Assembly (NCBI RefSeq): GCF_004208415.1
Contig: NZ_CP035758.1
Location: forward strand, 3,162,001-3,226,000
Reading direction: 5' to 3'
Origin: Ktedonosporobacter rubrisoli
Lineage (GTDB): Bacteria; Chloroflexota; Ktedonobacteria; Ktedonobacterales; Ktedonobacteraceae
Length of the DNA: 64,000 nucleotides
The position numbers and the translations under genes were made by a program. Shown in pieces: positions 26,765 through 36,220 of this stretch; within the stretch, counting starts at the first letter, position 1, and each line of letters starts with the position of its first letter. A model generated the notes under the pieces. It did no database searches. It was not told the DNA's origin and worked only from the letters and a program-made list of their open reading frames with translations.

Positions 26765-27823
26765 GTGTCCGAGATGGTACAACGTTTCGATCAAAATCCA
26801 CTTTTGCATCCACAAACTATAGCGCCGAGCATGGAAGGGCTGGTGGTGGAATGCTTGCTCAATCCAGGGGCTTTCCGTTTTCAGGGGAAAACCTGGTTGC
26901 TCCTGCGAGTCGCGGAACGCCCTGTGCAGAGCGAACAGGAGGTGAGCGCTCTGACTATCGATCCCACGACAAAAAGCGGCCTCTCTATTTTGAAGCGTCG
27001 GCTAGATGATCCAGACCTTGACTACGGCGAAGATCCGCGGGGTTTTACCTACAAAGGACAGCAGTATCTGACGACTCTCTCGCATTTGCGCTTAGCCTGG
27101 AGCGAAGACGGGATTCATTTCCAGGTCGCGGACCACCCAACGCTCATTGGGCAGGGGCCATTGGAAACATTCGGTATTGAGGACTGCCGCATAACAAGTA
27201 TTGAGGGCCGCTACTATCTCACCTACACCGCTGTTTCAGGGCTTGGTTATGGCGTTGGTATGATGAGCACCGAGGATTGGCAGCGCTTCGAGCGCCACGG
27301 GATGATCTTGCCTCCGCCCAACAAAGACTGCGCGCTCTTCCCAGAAAGGATAGACGGCTATTACTATGCGCTGCATCGTCCCACTCTTGGCTCCGAGGGA
27401 TTAGGCGGCAACAACATCTGGGTCTCGCGCTCACCTGACCTTATTCATTGGGGTGAGCATACCTGCCTTCTCAAGACGCGCCCGGGCTGCTGGGATGCGG
27501 TACGTGTAGGCGCAGGCGCGGCTCCCACGCGTACTGGCGAAGGATGGCTCGAAATCTATCATGGCGCTGATGAGCATAATCGTTATTGCCTGGGCGCGGT
27601 CCTGCTCGATCTCGACGATCCCACACGCGTGCTAGCTCGTTCGCGCCAACCACTGCTGGAACCGACCGCGGCCTATGAGAAAACGGGTTTTTTCGGCAAT
27701 GTAGTATTTACCAACGGCGTGATTGAAGATGGTGATACGCTCACTGTCTATTATGGGGCCTCCGATGAGGTGATCTGTGGCGCGACGTTCTCTCTGGGTG
27801 AGATCTTGCGCACATTGGAATGA
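26765..27823 (+). CDS. GH130-family glycoside phosphorylase/hydrolase (mannoside-active)
   Basis: A 352-residue five-bladed beta-propeller enzyme of family GH130, which phosphorolyses or hydrolyses beta-mannosidic linkages. Recognised segments: NPGAFRFQGKTWLLLRV at blade 1, DYGEDPRGFTYKGQQYL, GIEDCRITSIEGRYYLTYTAVS (with the conserved Asp expected to be the general acid), NKDCALFPERIDG, WDAVRVGAGAAP, and GFFGNVVFTNG near the end. The GTG start is chosen because GGAG lies 5-6 bases before it; the first ATG is three codons later. It closes the LacI operon and would act on imported manno-oligosaccharides in the cytoplasm. Whether it is a phosphorylase or a hydrolase cannot be decided here. Confidence 0.9.
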   Translation: MSEMVQRFDQNPLLHPQTIAPSMEGLVVECLLNPGAFRFQGKTWLLLRVAERPVQSEQEVSALTIDPTTKSGLSILKRRLDDPDLDYGEDPRGFTYKGQQYLTTLSHLRLAWSEDGIHFQVADHPTLIGQGPLETFGIEDCRITSIEGRYYLTYTAVSGLGYGVGMMSTEDWQRFERHGMILPPPNKDCALFPERIDGYYYALHRPTLGSEGLGGNNIWVSRSPDLIHWGEHTCLLKTRPGCWDAVRVGAGAAPTRTGEGWLEIYHGADEHNRYCLGAVLLDLDDPTRVLARSRQPLLEPTAAYEKTGFFGNVVFTNGVIEDGDTLTVYYGASDEVICGATFSLGEILRTLE

Positions 27824-27862
27824 GCGATAGACCCATTCACTACGTTTTTCCGACATGAAAGG

Positions 27863-27890
27863 ACCCCTGGCAAGAAGGACTGCCAGGGGT
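27863..27890 (+). terminator. Terminator of the LacI/GH130 operon
   Basis: ACCCCTGGCA pairs perfectly with TGCCAGGGGT across an 8-base loop, followed by TATTTCCTT. It lies 40 bases after the GH130 stop codon. Confidence 0.8.
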
Positions 27891-27909
27891 TATTTCCTTA
27901 CGAAACTGG

Positions 27910-28110
27910 TTACTGATCTCCTGCCCCGATGCGCTCCCTATGTGACACTTCCTCCTCCAGGGCAACACTTGAAACTTCTTGAAGCCCTAAGTTGCCTGCC
28001 GGGAACCAGAACATCAGCGGCAGGATGACAAGAGCCAGGACCACCATCAGGAGAAAGACGCAGAAGAGGCTTTGATAAATGCTCCTCGGAGCTACTCCAG
28101 TAATGCGGGA
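27910..28110 (-). pseudogene. C-terminal scrap of a membrane transporter
   Basis: Read on the reverse strand, about 65 codons encode one strong membrane helix (CVFLLMVVLALVILPLMFWF) and a hydrophilic tail with EVSSVALEEEVSHRERIG, ending at TAA. This looks like the end of an MFS-type transporter. There is no start codon and the frame is closed upstream, so only the tail of the gene remains. Confidence 0.4.
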
Positions 28111-28389
28111 AGGTATGGAGCACGTAGCTCAGGCGTGAGCAGCAGCGTGGCTGGCGAGTTTCCTTCGGGTATCCTATGTACAAGACAAACAAACGGCAAA
28201 ACAGCTAGGAATCCGGTCATGGTACACTCATGAAGAGAGATCGACTTCTGCACTGAAATATGCTTCAGTTCACAGTTAGAGAAAACGAAGGGATTCCTCA
28301 CGTTCACCTCTCCCATTCTCTCACCAGAATCAGCCCGAAAAACTATGAACTGAAAAGAATCAGGCAAGGAAAAACCGGAGCAAGAGCAC

Positions 28390-28824
28390 ATGCTGGACAA
28401 CGAAAGCCAGAGAGAAGAAGACACACCCACCATATGGGTTGACTGCTATATCGCCAGTCGGCTGGCCTTTAAGCGGGAAACAACTCAGCGTACCTATGCA
28501 CTTATCCTGCGACAGTTTTTGACTTGGCTTCTTTGCCAACCGGGACATCAGCCGCCTTTTGACCCGCCAACAGATTTCACCCAGACCGCTGTGCAAACCT
28601 ATCTGTTTGGTGAACTGGCTGACACCAGCATCAGTCACCGTGAATGCGTCAAGTCCATCCTCAACGGTTTTGTGGAATGGCTCATCGACGAGGAGTGGCT
28701 CACGCGCAATTCCACGCGAGGAATTGAGTTCCCAGCGCAACAATTACTTGCCCCCCGTGAACTCTCGATCGATGGACAGTGGGAGCACATCGCCGATATC
28801 ACCTTCCACGATCTGCGGCATGGC
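28390..28824 (+). pseudogene. Tyrosine recombinase, N-terminal part with internal deletion
   Basis: An ATG begins a core-binding (SAM-like) domain (TQRTYALILRQFLTWLL, SILNGFVEWLIDEEWLTRNS). The text then jumps within a few residues from LLAPRELSIDGQ to ITFHDLRHG, which belongs to the HxxR box far downstream in intact recombinases. So most of the catalytic domain is deleted. The frame then runs into a LuxR-regulator remnant. Its HxxR segment resembles that of the recombinase fragment at 9 kb. Confidence 0.6.
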
Positions 28825-30004
28825 TTCGGCCATGGGCTGCCCCGTCTCGCCGAGGTCTATGCCTTGCGCGCGCTGGTCTCCGTTCGTCAGGGAACGATCC
28901 CAGAGGCGGCTCGCGCTGCGCGAGGCACTGGCTCTCCTCTCTCCAGAACAATCCTTCTGGCAGGTGGTCTGCCAGACCGCACTGGCCATCGAAGCGCGCT
29001 GGCTGGGACATTTTCAAGCCGCCTATCAGACAATGCTTCCAGGCCTTTCCACATTTAGAGACATACAGGAGCAGGAGGGGTCTATTGTTCTCAAGTTGTT
29101 TCTGGGCGAACTCTGTCTTGAACAGGGGGCGCTCTATCAAGCTGAAGAGCTCTATCAAGCGGTCCTGCGGGAAGCAAAGGCTGGCTCGAACGACCAGGCC
29201 AGATCGCTCATAGGGATGGCTCAGCTTGCTTATGAACATAATCAATTAGCCCTGGCTCAGCAGCAAGCCCAACAAGCGCTGGCAATTAGCACGACCATCA
29301 ACGACCGGCTCTTGCAGGTTCAGGCGACGCTCATCCTGGCCAGGGTTGTTGCGGCCTTGTGCATGAGGCCCGAGGCCATCAAAATGCTTCAGGCGAGACT
29401 CGTCCATCTCGACCCCGCCCAATTTCCTCAACAGTATCGCGAGGTCTTGCTCTGGCAGATGCGTTTCGAACTCACTTCGGGCGACGCCGCCTCTGTTCAA
29501 CGCTGGCTAGAGTCACCGCAGGAAGACCCGGGCCTGCCTTCCGTTTCGCGCTTGCAACATGAACGAGAGGCATTGTTGCGGGCGCGCTGGCTGTTGCATA
29601 GCAGCGCTGCGCCCGATGTCGTGCCCTTGCTCACGCGGTGGCAGGAAGAGGCTGCATCAAATGGGCGCTTACGTAGCACCCTCGAAATTGGTCTCCTGCT
29701 GAGCATTGCCTATTATCAGCTCAAACAGCCCCAGGAGGCAAGAAAGCAGTTCTGCGAGATCATCCAGCTTGCGCACACCGAACAGTACCTGCGCCTGTTT
29801 CTTGACGAAAGAGAGGTCGTCACCACGTTGCTTTCTGCTCAGCTCACCGCCACACGTGAAAAAGCGCTCCTGACCTATATTTGCTCCATCTTGCAAGCCT
29901 TCGACACCAGGCAGAAGCGGCCAGGCGCACCAGCTTCCGATCCTGCCTCGCTGCTCGCTTCATTAAGTCCGCAAGAACGACAGACTTCTCAACTGACGTT
30001 CTGA
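28825..30004 (+). pseudogene. C-terminal half of a MalT-like LuxR regulator, HTH truncated
   Basis: After a frameshift near 28.9 kb a long frame encodes the TPR-like sensor part of a STAND/LuxR regulator: QVVCQTALAIEARWLGHFQA, LGELCLEQGALYQAEELYQ, LALAQQQAQQALAIS, and the YLRLFLDEREVVTTLL segment that precedes the DNA-binding domain. The LuxR domain starts (LSPQERQ) and ends at a stop five residues later, so the helix-turn-helix is lost. The NTPase half is missing too, replaced by the recombinase remnant. A chimeric dead gene. Confidence 0.7.
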
Positions 30005-30479
30005 GGGGGAAGATCAGTGGATGCGGAACAACTACTAGTTTCCTTCGCGTGCTTGTGGCTTGTTGCCACAGCGACAATCATGACTCCTGGACGCATCCGG
30101 GCTAACTTCCAACACGAGCAAAAGCGCATCATTCGCTCAACCAACCGCAACCTGCCTTCACCGATGGGCAGTAGAGCCCATTTTCATCCCCTTGTCTGCC
30201 GCCCCACGGCATCTCACTGCCTATGAAAAAATGAGAAAAGACCTTCGCCTGAGCAGTGAGCCAGGTGAAGATGTGCTCCACTGGTGTCTGTCTCGACTTC
30301 CTCAAGCAAGAAACCTATTTTTCTGTTCCCGCCTCTGTTATCACTTTTCCCTGCACACCCTGTTCTTCCTAGCTGGTTGCTTTCTTCACCCGCTTTCCTT
30401 TATACTGTTCATAATAGCATAAATATTTTCTCTGCTTTTTGCTTCATGTCTCTATTTCTATTTTGTATGAGGTGAATGC
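30005..30479. other. Intergenic region, no gene seen
   Basis: No supported reading frame. The right half is T-rich, and a GAGGTG ribosome-binding site at its very end serves the amine oxidase. No clear promoter boxes were identified. Confidence 0.4.
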
Positions 30480-32411
30480 ATGCATTACCCCCAGCATCCC
30501 TTAGATCCCCTTTCCGCTGAAGAGTTGCGCCAGGTTGTCCACATCGTTCGGAGGCAGCGGCACCTCTCCGAACGCGTGCGCTTCGTCTCGCTCAATCTGC
30601 ATGAGCCAGCCAAAGCGGTGGTGCTGTCTTTTCAGCCCGGCATGAACTGGGAGCGCGAAGCCGAAGTAGTGTTGCTGGATACCCGCGATGAGACAGCCTA
30701 TGAGGCCATCGTCTCCCTGAGCAGGCAGCAGGTTGTTTCCTGGCAGCACCTTCCCGGGGTGCAGCCCTCGGTCATGCCTGATGAGTTCTTTGCCTGTCAA
30801 CAAGCCCTTAAAGTGCATCCAGGCTTTCGGGAAGCGCTGCGCCGACGCGGCATTACCGAGATGGAACAGGTCATGATTGAGCCGTGGTCCGCCGGCAACT
30901 ATGGCGCTCCTGAAGAGCAGGAGCTTCGTCTCGTGCGTGTGCTCACCTGGGTCCGCCTGCCCGATCCGGCTGCACCAAACGTCAACGACAATGGCTATGC
31001 TCATCCCATTGCGGGGCTGCGCGTGCTCTTTGATCTCAACGCGCTTGAGGTGGTACGTTTGGAAGATGACGGGGTACAGGAAATTCCGGCGGCGCGGGCC
31101 AACTATATCGCTGAAGCCGTTGGACCATTGCGCACGGATCTCAAACCGCTTTCCATCGTGCAGCCGGAGGGACCCAGCTTTGTGGTGCAAGGCAACCAGG
31201 TCAGCTGGCAAAAGTGGAGGTTTCGCGTGGGCTTTACCATCCGAGAAGGCCTGGTGCTGCACACAGTCAGCTATCAAGACCAGGGACGAACACGTCCCAT
31301 CCTCTATCGGGCCTCCTTAGCAGAAATGGTGGTACCCTATGGCGACCCGGGAGCTGATCATTATCGCAAAAATGCCTTCGATATCGGCGAATATGGCCTG
31401 GGCTGCATGGCCAATTCTCTGGAACTGGGCTGTGATTGTCTGGGGGTGATCCACTACTTCGCTGCGGCCATGGCTGATAGTCAAGGTCAGGTCAGCACCT
31501 GGCCCAATGTGATCTGTCTGCATGAGGAAGATCATGGTCTGCTCTGGAAACATACCGATTGGCGTAATCGGGAGACCGAAGTGCGCCGTTCGCGTCGCCT
31601 GGTGCTCTCCTTTATCGCCACGGTGGGCAACTATGACTATGCCTTCTACTGGTATTTTTACCAAGATGGCAGCTTGGAATATGAGATCAAGTTGACCGGG
31701 GTGATGGCCACTGGGGCCGTGCAGCCAGGAGCACACCCGAAGTATGGGGCGCGTGTCGAGCCTGCCGTCTTTGCTCCCAATCATCAACATATCTTCAACC
31801 TGCGGCTGGACATGCAGGTGGATGGCTTTACCAACTCGGTCGATGAGATCAATACCCAGGCTGAGCCGCTGGGGCCAGACAATCGTGAGGGCAATGCCTT
31901 CTTTGCCAGGGCGACCAGGCTGACCACCGAACAAGAGGCTCAGCGCGACGTCAATCCGCAGAGCGGGCGCTATTGGAAGATCGTCAATCCCAACGTGAGC
32001 AATCGACTGGGAGAGCCGGTGAGCTATGCCCTCAGCTTTGGGCAAACGGGCTTGCCCTTCGCACATCCCCAGGCGCATATCTCCCAGCGGACCGGCTTTG
32101 CCCGCCATCACCTCTGGGTCACGCCCTACCACCCTCAGGAGCGCTATCCTGCCGGAGAGTATCCCAACCAGCATCCGGGTGGGGCAGGCCTGCCAAGCTG
32201 GACGCAGCAGAATCGTTCGGTGGAGCATACGAATGTGGTGCTCTGGTGGACGCTCAATCTGTTGCATTTGCCGCGTCTGGAAGACTGGCCAACGATGCCG
32301 GTACATAGCATCGGGCTCATGCTCAAGCCAGCCGGCTTCTTTGACCGCAACCCAGCCCTGGATGTCCCTCGTCCGCAGCAGGAGTCGTCGGAACCGTGTC
32401 CACACGCGTGA
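30480..32411 (+). CDS. Copper-containing primary-amine oxidase
   Basis: A 643-residue topaquinone (TPQ) enzyme that oxidises primary amines such as tyramine or phenethylamine to aldehydes, releasing NH3 and H2O2. All key residues are visible: the catalytic base Asp301 in AFDIGEYGLG, the TPQ precursor Tyr385 in the motif ATVGNYDY, copper ligands His435 and His437 in HQHIFNLRLD, and the third ligand His596 in LNLLHLPR. Length is as in bacterial family members. There is no signal peptide, so it is probably cytoplasmic, like the Arthrobacter enzymes. It is followed by a (broken) APC-type permease gene that probably once imported the amine. Confidence 0.95.
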   Translation: MHYPQHPLDPLSAEELRQVVHIVRRQRHLSERVRFVSLNLHEPAKAVVLSFQPGMNWEREAEVVLLDTRDETAYEAIVSLSRQQVVSWQHLPGVQPSVMPDEFFACQQALKVHPGFREALRRRGITEMEQVMIEPWSAGNYGAPEEQELRLVRVLTWVRLPDPAAPNVNDNGYAHPIAGLRVLFDLNALEVVRLEDDGVQEIPAARANYIAEAVGPLRTDLKPLSIVQPEGPSFVVQGNQVSWQKWRFRVGFTIREGLVLHTVSYQDQGRTRPILYRASLAEMVVPYGDPGADHYRKNAFDIGEYGLGCMANSLELGCDCLGVIHYFAAAMADSQGQVSTWPNVICLHEEDHGLLWKHTDWRNRETEVRRSRRLVLSFIATVGNYDYAFYWYFYQDGSLEYEIKLTGVMATGAVQPGAHPKYGARVEPAVFAPNHQHIFNLRLDMQVDGFTNSVDEINTQAEPLGPDNREGNAFFARATRLTTEQEAQRDVNPQSGRYWKIVNPNVSNRLGEPVSYALSFGQTGLPFAHPQAHISQRTGFARHHLWVTPYHPQERYPAGEYPNQHPGGAGLPSWTQQNRSVEHTNVVLWWTLNLLHLPRLEDWPTMPVHSIGLMLKPAGFFDRNPALDVPRPQQESSEPCPHA

Positions 32412-32471
32412 AACAGGGGAACTGCTCTCCCTCACGCAGGTTGGACGCTATTGAGCTAGAGACAATTCCCG

Positions 32472-32500
32472 CTGGCTTGAGTTTGCTTCGCTCAAGCCAG
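32472..32500 (+). terminator. Intercistronic hairpin between amine oxidase and permease
   Basis: CTGGCTTGAG pairs perfectly with CTCAAGCCAG over a 9-base loop, 60 bases after the oxidase stop and 20 bases before the permease start. It has no T-run, so it may attenuate or stabilise the transcript rather than end it. Confidence 0.45.
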
Positions 32501-32520
32501 GAAAGAGAGGAGAAAACCCG

Positions 32521-34123
32521 ATGCCTGAGATCAACGAAGGCTTCTCGGCAGAGAAGGTCCCGCATGCTGAACCAGCGCTCTCTTCACGAGAGGCATCTCC
32601 CGTGGTAAGTGAGCTGGAAAGCGCTCACCGTGTCAAAGAGCCTCCGGTTGCCTCTGCTTCAGGTACGCTCCCTGGGCAGAGGGCAACCCTGAAGGCCAAC
32701 GCGATTGGCCTGCCTGGAGTGCTCTTCCAATCGATTACAGCGATGGCCCCTGCCTCAGCAGTTGCCACGGCTCTCACCCCAGCCGTTCCCTTAGCGGGAG
32801 CCTCGCTGCCCCTGGCGGTGGTGGCGGCGACGATCGCCTGTATCTTTATTGCGGCTTGCATTGGTCAGCTTGCGGTACATATTCCCTCAGCAGGTGGCCT
32901 CACCACCTATATCAGTCGCAGCTTGGGACCCCATGTCGGCTTTTTGTCTGCCTGGATCTTTTTACTTGCCCAGCCACTCTTGCTGCCATTGCTCTCGTTA
33001 GTCTGGGGACCCTATCTCGAAGACCTGGTGAAGCTGCTTACAGGGATCGATATTTCCTGGATCGTCTGGGTGATCGTGGGCAATGCGGCGCTGCTACTTC
33101 TTACCTATTCAGGCATTCAACGCTCGACAGTGGTCAGTGTGATTCTTGGCAGCATCGAAATTGGCATCATTCTGGCCCTCTCCCTGACCATGATCCTGCG
33201 CGCACCCAATGATGTGGCGACCTTGACTCCAGCCTATAGCCTGCAACAAAGCTTTGGGGGTTGGGGAGGTATTTTCCAGGGCATGCTCTTTGCCTTTTTA
33301 GCCTTCACAGGCTTTGAGGCGGCAGCCCCTCTCGGCGAAGAGACGACCCATCCGAGACGCACTATTCCTTTGGCTGTCATCTTCTCAGCGCTTGGGATTG
33401 GCGTCTTTTATACCATTGGTTCCTATGCTGGGATGATCGGCTGGGGTGTGAGCCATATTGCTGGCTATGCGGCCTCTCCAGCGCCATGGATCGAGCTTGG
33501 ACAACGGTTCTGGGGCTGGCTTGGCCCTGTCTTGATCAGCTTTGTGACCATCAATAGTGCGCTTGGCAATGGGAACGCTGGGATCAATGCGACTTCACGG
33601 GTGGCCTACGCCATGGGACGTAGTGGCACCTTACCCCATTTATTTGCCCGCCTCTCTCGTTAACACACGCCAGGTTCTGCTATCGTCATCCATGCCTCGA
33701 CAGCCGTGGTACTCGCCCTGGGAGCAGGGCTGCTCCTGGGTGTATCCAATGCCTTTGGCCTGATCGCGACGCTTTTGACCATCGGAATGCTCTTGCTCTA
33801 TTTCGCCTCTTGTCTGTCGGTGGGCATCTTCTACTGGCGCCAGCGGCGGCAGGAGTTTCGTCTCTGGCTCCATGTCGTGGTTCCTCTCGTTCCTCTCATT
33901 ATCTTGCTGTTTGTCCTCTTTGCCCAGATCTTTCCTGTCCCTCCCTACCCCATTTCCTTGGCACTCCCCCCTCTTTCTTGTTTGGCTGTTGCTCGGGGGG
34001 CTTTGCTGGCTCTGGCTGCGCAAGCGGCGTCCCGAGGCCCTCTTGCGCGGGCAAGAGGTCTTCCTGAAGGATCTAGATGCGGCACCAGAAGAGGACAGTA
34101 AGCCCCTGGTTGAACAGCTATAG
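32521..34123 (+). pseudogene. APC-family amino acid/amine permease, interrupted by TAA and a frameshift
   Basis: A twelve-helix APC permease would be encoded here. The first part is intact: TALTPAVPLAGASLPLAVV, FTGFEAAAPLGEETTHPRRT (the conserved helix 6 region), and SRVAYAMGRSGTLPHLFARL. A TAA at 33661 then interrupts the frame, which continues in phase with HTPGSAIVIHASTAVV. After PYPISLA, a run of six C near 33966 shifts the frame to a last helix (VWLLLGGLCWLWLRKRRPEALL) and a tail ending PLVEQL. Two lesions make it a recent pseudogene, unless they are sequencing errors. It was probably an importer for the substrate of the amine oxidase upstream. Confidence 0.8.
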
Positions 34124-34482
34124 GCGCTAAGGAGAGCCTGAACAAAGGGCTCTCCTTTGAGCCATGCCGGTCAAATGCATCCAGCATGCTCATGTGCGCT
34201 CCTGATGTATTTGTAGTGTGACTTAACTCCGCATGTTTCCCTAATCACAAGAGAGTCACGAATATACATCTTTAAAGCATTCTTTTAGCTCTTCTGGGCG
34301 TTTACCACCTATGAGTGTAGTCCTGCAAGAGAAGCCTATCGAGGAAAAGGGTTGGAACCAGGGAAAGAAGAAAGATATAATAGGGGGAGATTTGACGATG
34401 GAAACAAGGCCTGAAGCAAAACTTCAAAAACCTTGGAGGGAACGCGTCCTCTCGCTCCTGCTGGGTGTTGCGTTTAGGAGCC

Positions 34483-34547
34483 TTGACTTTGGAAGCCAGG
34501 ATAGCTATACTCTGAGCATGGAGATAGATCCCCCAGGGGGGATCTAT
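34483..34547 (+). promoter_or_regulatory. Promoter and G-tract palindromic operator of the CsoR-type gene
   Basis: TTGACT (34483-34488), 17 bases, TATACT (34506-34511). Downstream, at 34524-34547, is ATAGATCCCCC-A-GGGGGGATCTAT, a nearly perfect palindrome with G/C tracts as in operators of CsoR/RcnR-type repressors. It overlaps the expected transcription start, about 30 bases before the repressor gene, so autoregulation is likely. Confidence 0.75.
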
Positions 34548-34574
34548 AAGTTTTCCCTGAAAAAGATTGTGATA

Positions 34575-34850
34575 ATGATGGCAAAACAACGTGTGCTGAC
34601 TCGTGAAGATATTGCACATCGACTAGCGCGTATCTCCGGTCATGCCGCAAGTCTTAAGCGGCTGTGGGAAGAAGAGCGCGACTATGATGATATGCTGATT
34701 CAAATTGCGGCGGTTCGTGCGGCATTAGATCAAGTGGCGCGAGCTATTCTGGAACAGCATTTACAACAAAGCATTCAGGAGGCGGTTACACGTTCTGATC
34801 CCGATGGCGCTATTCGCGATCTAAAGAATGCCCTTGATCGGTTTGTATAA
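34575..34850 (+). CDS. CsoR/RcnR-family (DUF156) repressor lacking the metal-binding cysteines
   Basis: A 91-residue four-helix repressor (ATG doublet; the first is used). The family pattern is clear: the first helix RLARISGHAASLKRLWEEERDYDDMLIQIAAVRAALDQVARAILEQHL. In CsoR, copper is bound by Cys-His-Cys; here the first Cys position (usually DCVDI) is Tyr in RDYDDML, the His is kept (EQHL), and the second Cys position (usually HLRxC) is Ser in HLQQSIQ. So it should not sense Cu(I), nor formaldehyde through the FrmR Cys. No transporter gene follows, and it appears to be a single-gene unit controlling itself and unlinked targets. Confidence 0.88.
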   Translation: MMAKQRVLTREDIAHRLARISGHAASLKRLWEEERDYDDMLIQIAAVRAALDQVARAILEQHLQQSIQEAVTRSDPDGAIRDLKNALDRFV

Positions 34851-35413
34851 TGAGTGAGCCATATGCATGATGTGCTGGTAGCGTGGAAACAGTGACCACA
34901 TGGCACGATCTATCAGCTTATCAAAAATTATAGGTCTCAAATTCTCCCCACCTGACCGCTATGACGACGTTGCAGAGTCTTTCCATGTCTTCTGAAGCGC
35001 TGGAAGATATGCGCTAGAAAAAGCTCTCCCAACGATTTCTTGAGCTAGCTGAGATGCTAGCTTTTTGCTACGATTGTGAGGATGTCTTTTCCCTGCTGTT
35101 TGTGATGCTGCCCGCCTGCTGCGTTCTTAGGCAGTTTGTCAAAGCTGGCTATCTCAGTTGCTCTAAGCGCTAGCGCTAATTTCTCGCTTTTCTCGCTGTG
35201 AGCGCAATGAAAAGAACTCAAGGTTTCAGGTGCCATATGCTTGGGGATAGGTTTGTTCAACCACGTTGAATTGGTGCCCAGTATAGCAATTGAACTGCTT
35301 CGCTAGCTTGACATGATGTGCCATGACGTGCTAGTCTCGTGGTGAATGCCTGTTCATAATTTTGAATTGCTAATATTTGCTCATCTGTGAGAGAGCGAAA
35401 AGGAGGCCTAGAT
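34851..35413. other. Intergenic region, no gene seen
   Basis: About 560 bases with many stops in all frames. An AGGAGG ribosome-binding site at 35401 belongs to the next gene. Nothing else could be assigned. Confidence 0.4.
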
Positions 35414-36073
35414 ATGGCTGATTCTCGGGATCCTATTCAAGAGCTTGTGATTGCCGCGCGGCGCAAACAGATACTTGATGCTGCCACGCAGGTTTTTGCG
35501 GAAAAGGGATTTCATCGCGCAACCATTAAAGATATTGCTCGTGTGGCTGGGATTGCCGATGGGACTATCTATACCTATTTTGCCAGTAAGACGGAGGTGT
35601 TGCTGGCGATACTTCATCGTTTGAACGAATCAACTGAGCGTAGTCAACAATTTTTGCAGGGCGGCGAGCAAGATTTTAGGGTTTTCGTACAGGAGTATAT
35701 TCGGCAGCGTATCTCGCTAGTCTGGCCGAATGCCGAAGTATTTCGGGCCGTATTGCCTGAAGTGCTTGTGAATGCAGAGCTGCGAGAGTTGTATACTCAG
35801 CAAGTTCTGATACCTACCTTTGAAATAGGAGAGCGCTATTTCCGTGCTCAGCGCGAACAGGGCAAACTTCGTGATCTAGACGTGCAGCTTACCGTGCGAG
35901 CAGTAGCCGGCAGCGTATTTGGCTTGCTCGTGATCCAGTTACTTGGCGATGAAGTAATTGCTTCTAGATGGGAAGAACTGCCAGAGGTTCTCACAACCCT
36001 CTTGTTGGATGGTTTACGTGCCGTACACGAGGCACCGGTGGAAGAAGGAGAGAGGGATGCTGATGCGCACTAG
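35414..36073 (+). CDS. TetR/AcrR-family regulator
   Basis: A 219-residue one-component regulator. I place the start at 35414, behind AAGGAGG. Residues 17-62 form the TetR helix-turn-helix (RKQILDAATQVFAEKGFHRATIKDIA, then GIADGTIYTYFASKTEVLLAIL). The C-terminal ligand domain (about 150 residues) is unclassified but contains a WEELPEVLTTLLLDGL tail as in regulators of efflux pumps. No partner gene is adjacent; the next gene is another TetR-type regulator in the same direction. Confidence 0.93.
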   Translation: MADSRDPIQELVIAARRKQILDAATQVFAEKGFHRATIKDIARVAGIADGTIYTYFASKTEVLLAILHRLNESTERSQQFLQGGEQDFRVFVQEYIRQRISLVWPNAEVFRAVLPEVLVNAELRELYTQQVLIPTFEIGERYFRAQREQGKLRDLDVQLTVRAVAGSVFGLLVIQLLGDEVIASRWEELPEVLTTLLLDGLRAVHEAPVEEGERDADAH

Positions 36074-36200
36074 CGATAAGAAGGGAAAGATTTCCCAGGC
36101 AGGGAAGATTTTATAAAGTATCTCAAGTCATGTATAACGCATTTCAAATAAAGATTATAACCGTGATAAAATTGAACATTGTACAGTATACTTGAGAGTG

Positions 36201-36220
36201 TGATACACTGTCAGGTATCA
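36201..36220 (+). promoter_or_regulatory. Palindrome overlapping a start codon (operator candidate)
   Basis: TGATAC-ACTGTCAG-GTATCA: six-base arms in inverted orientation, with the last A being the first base of the next gene's ATG. A related TACAGTATAC lies 17 bases upstream. Binding here would block expression of the TetR gene directly. Confidence 0.5.

Noticed and set aside
31317..32435. 372-codon reverse frame across the amine oxidase gene
   Set aside because: Very long but exactly antisense to a complete copper amine oxidase; no domain is recognisable and it has no ribosome-binding site.
34311..34574. N-terminal extension of the CsoR-type protein
   Set aside because: It would translate across the promoter and operator, and the family starts at the ATG pair at 34575.
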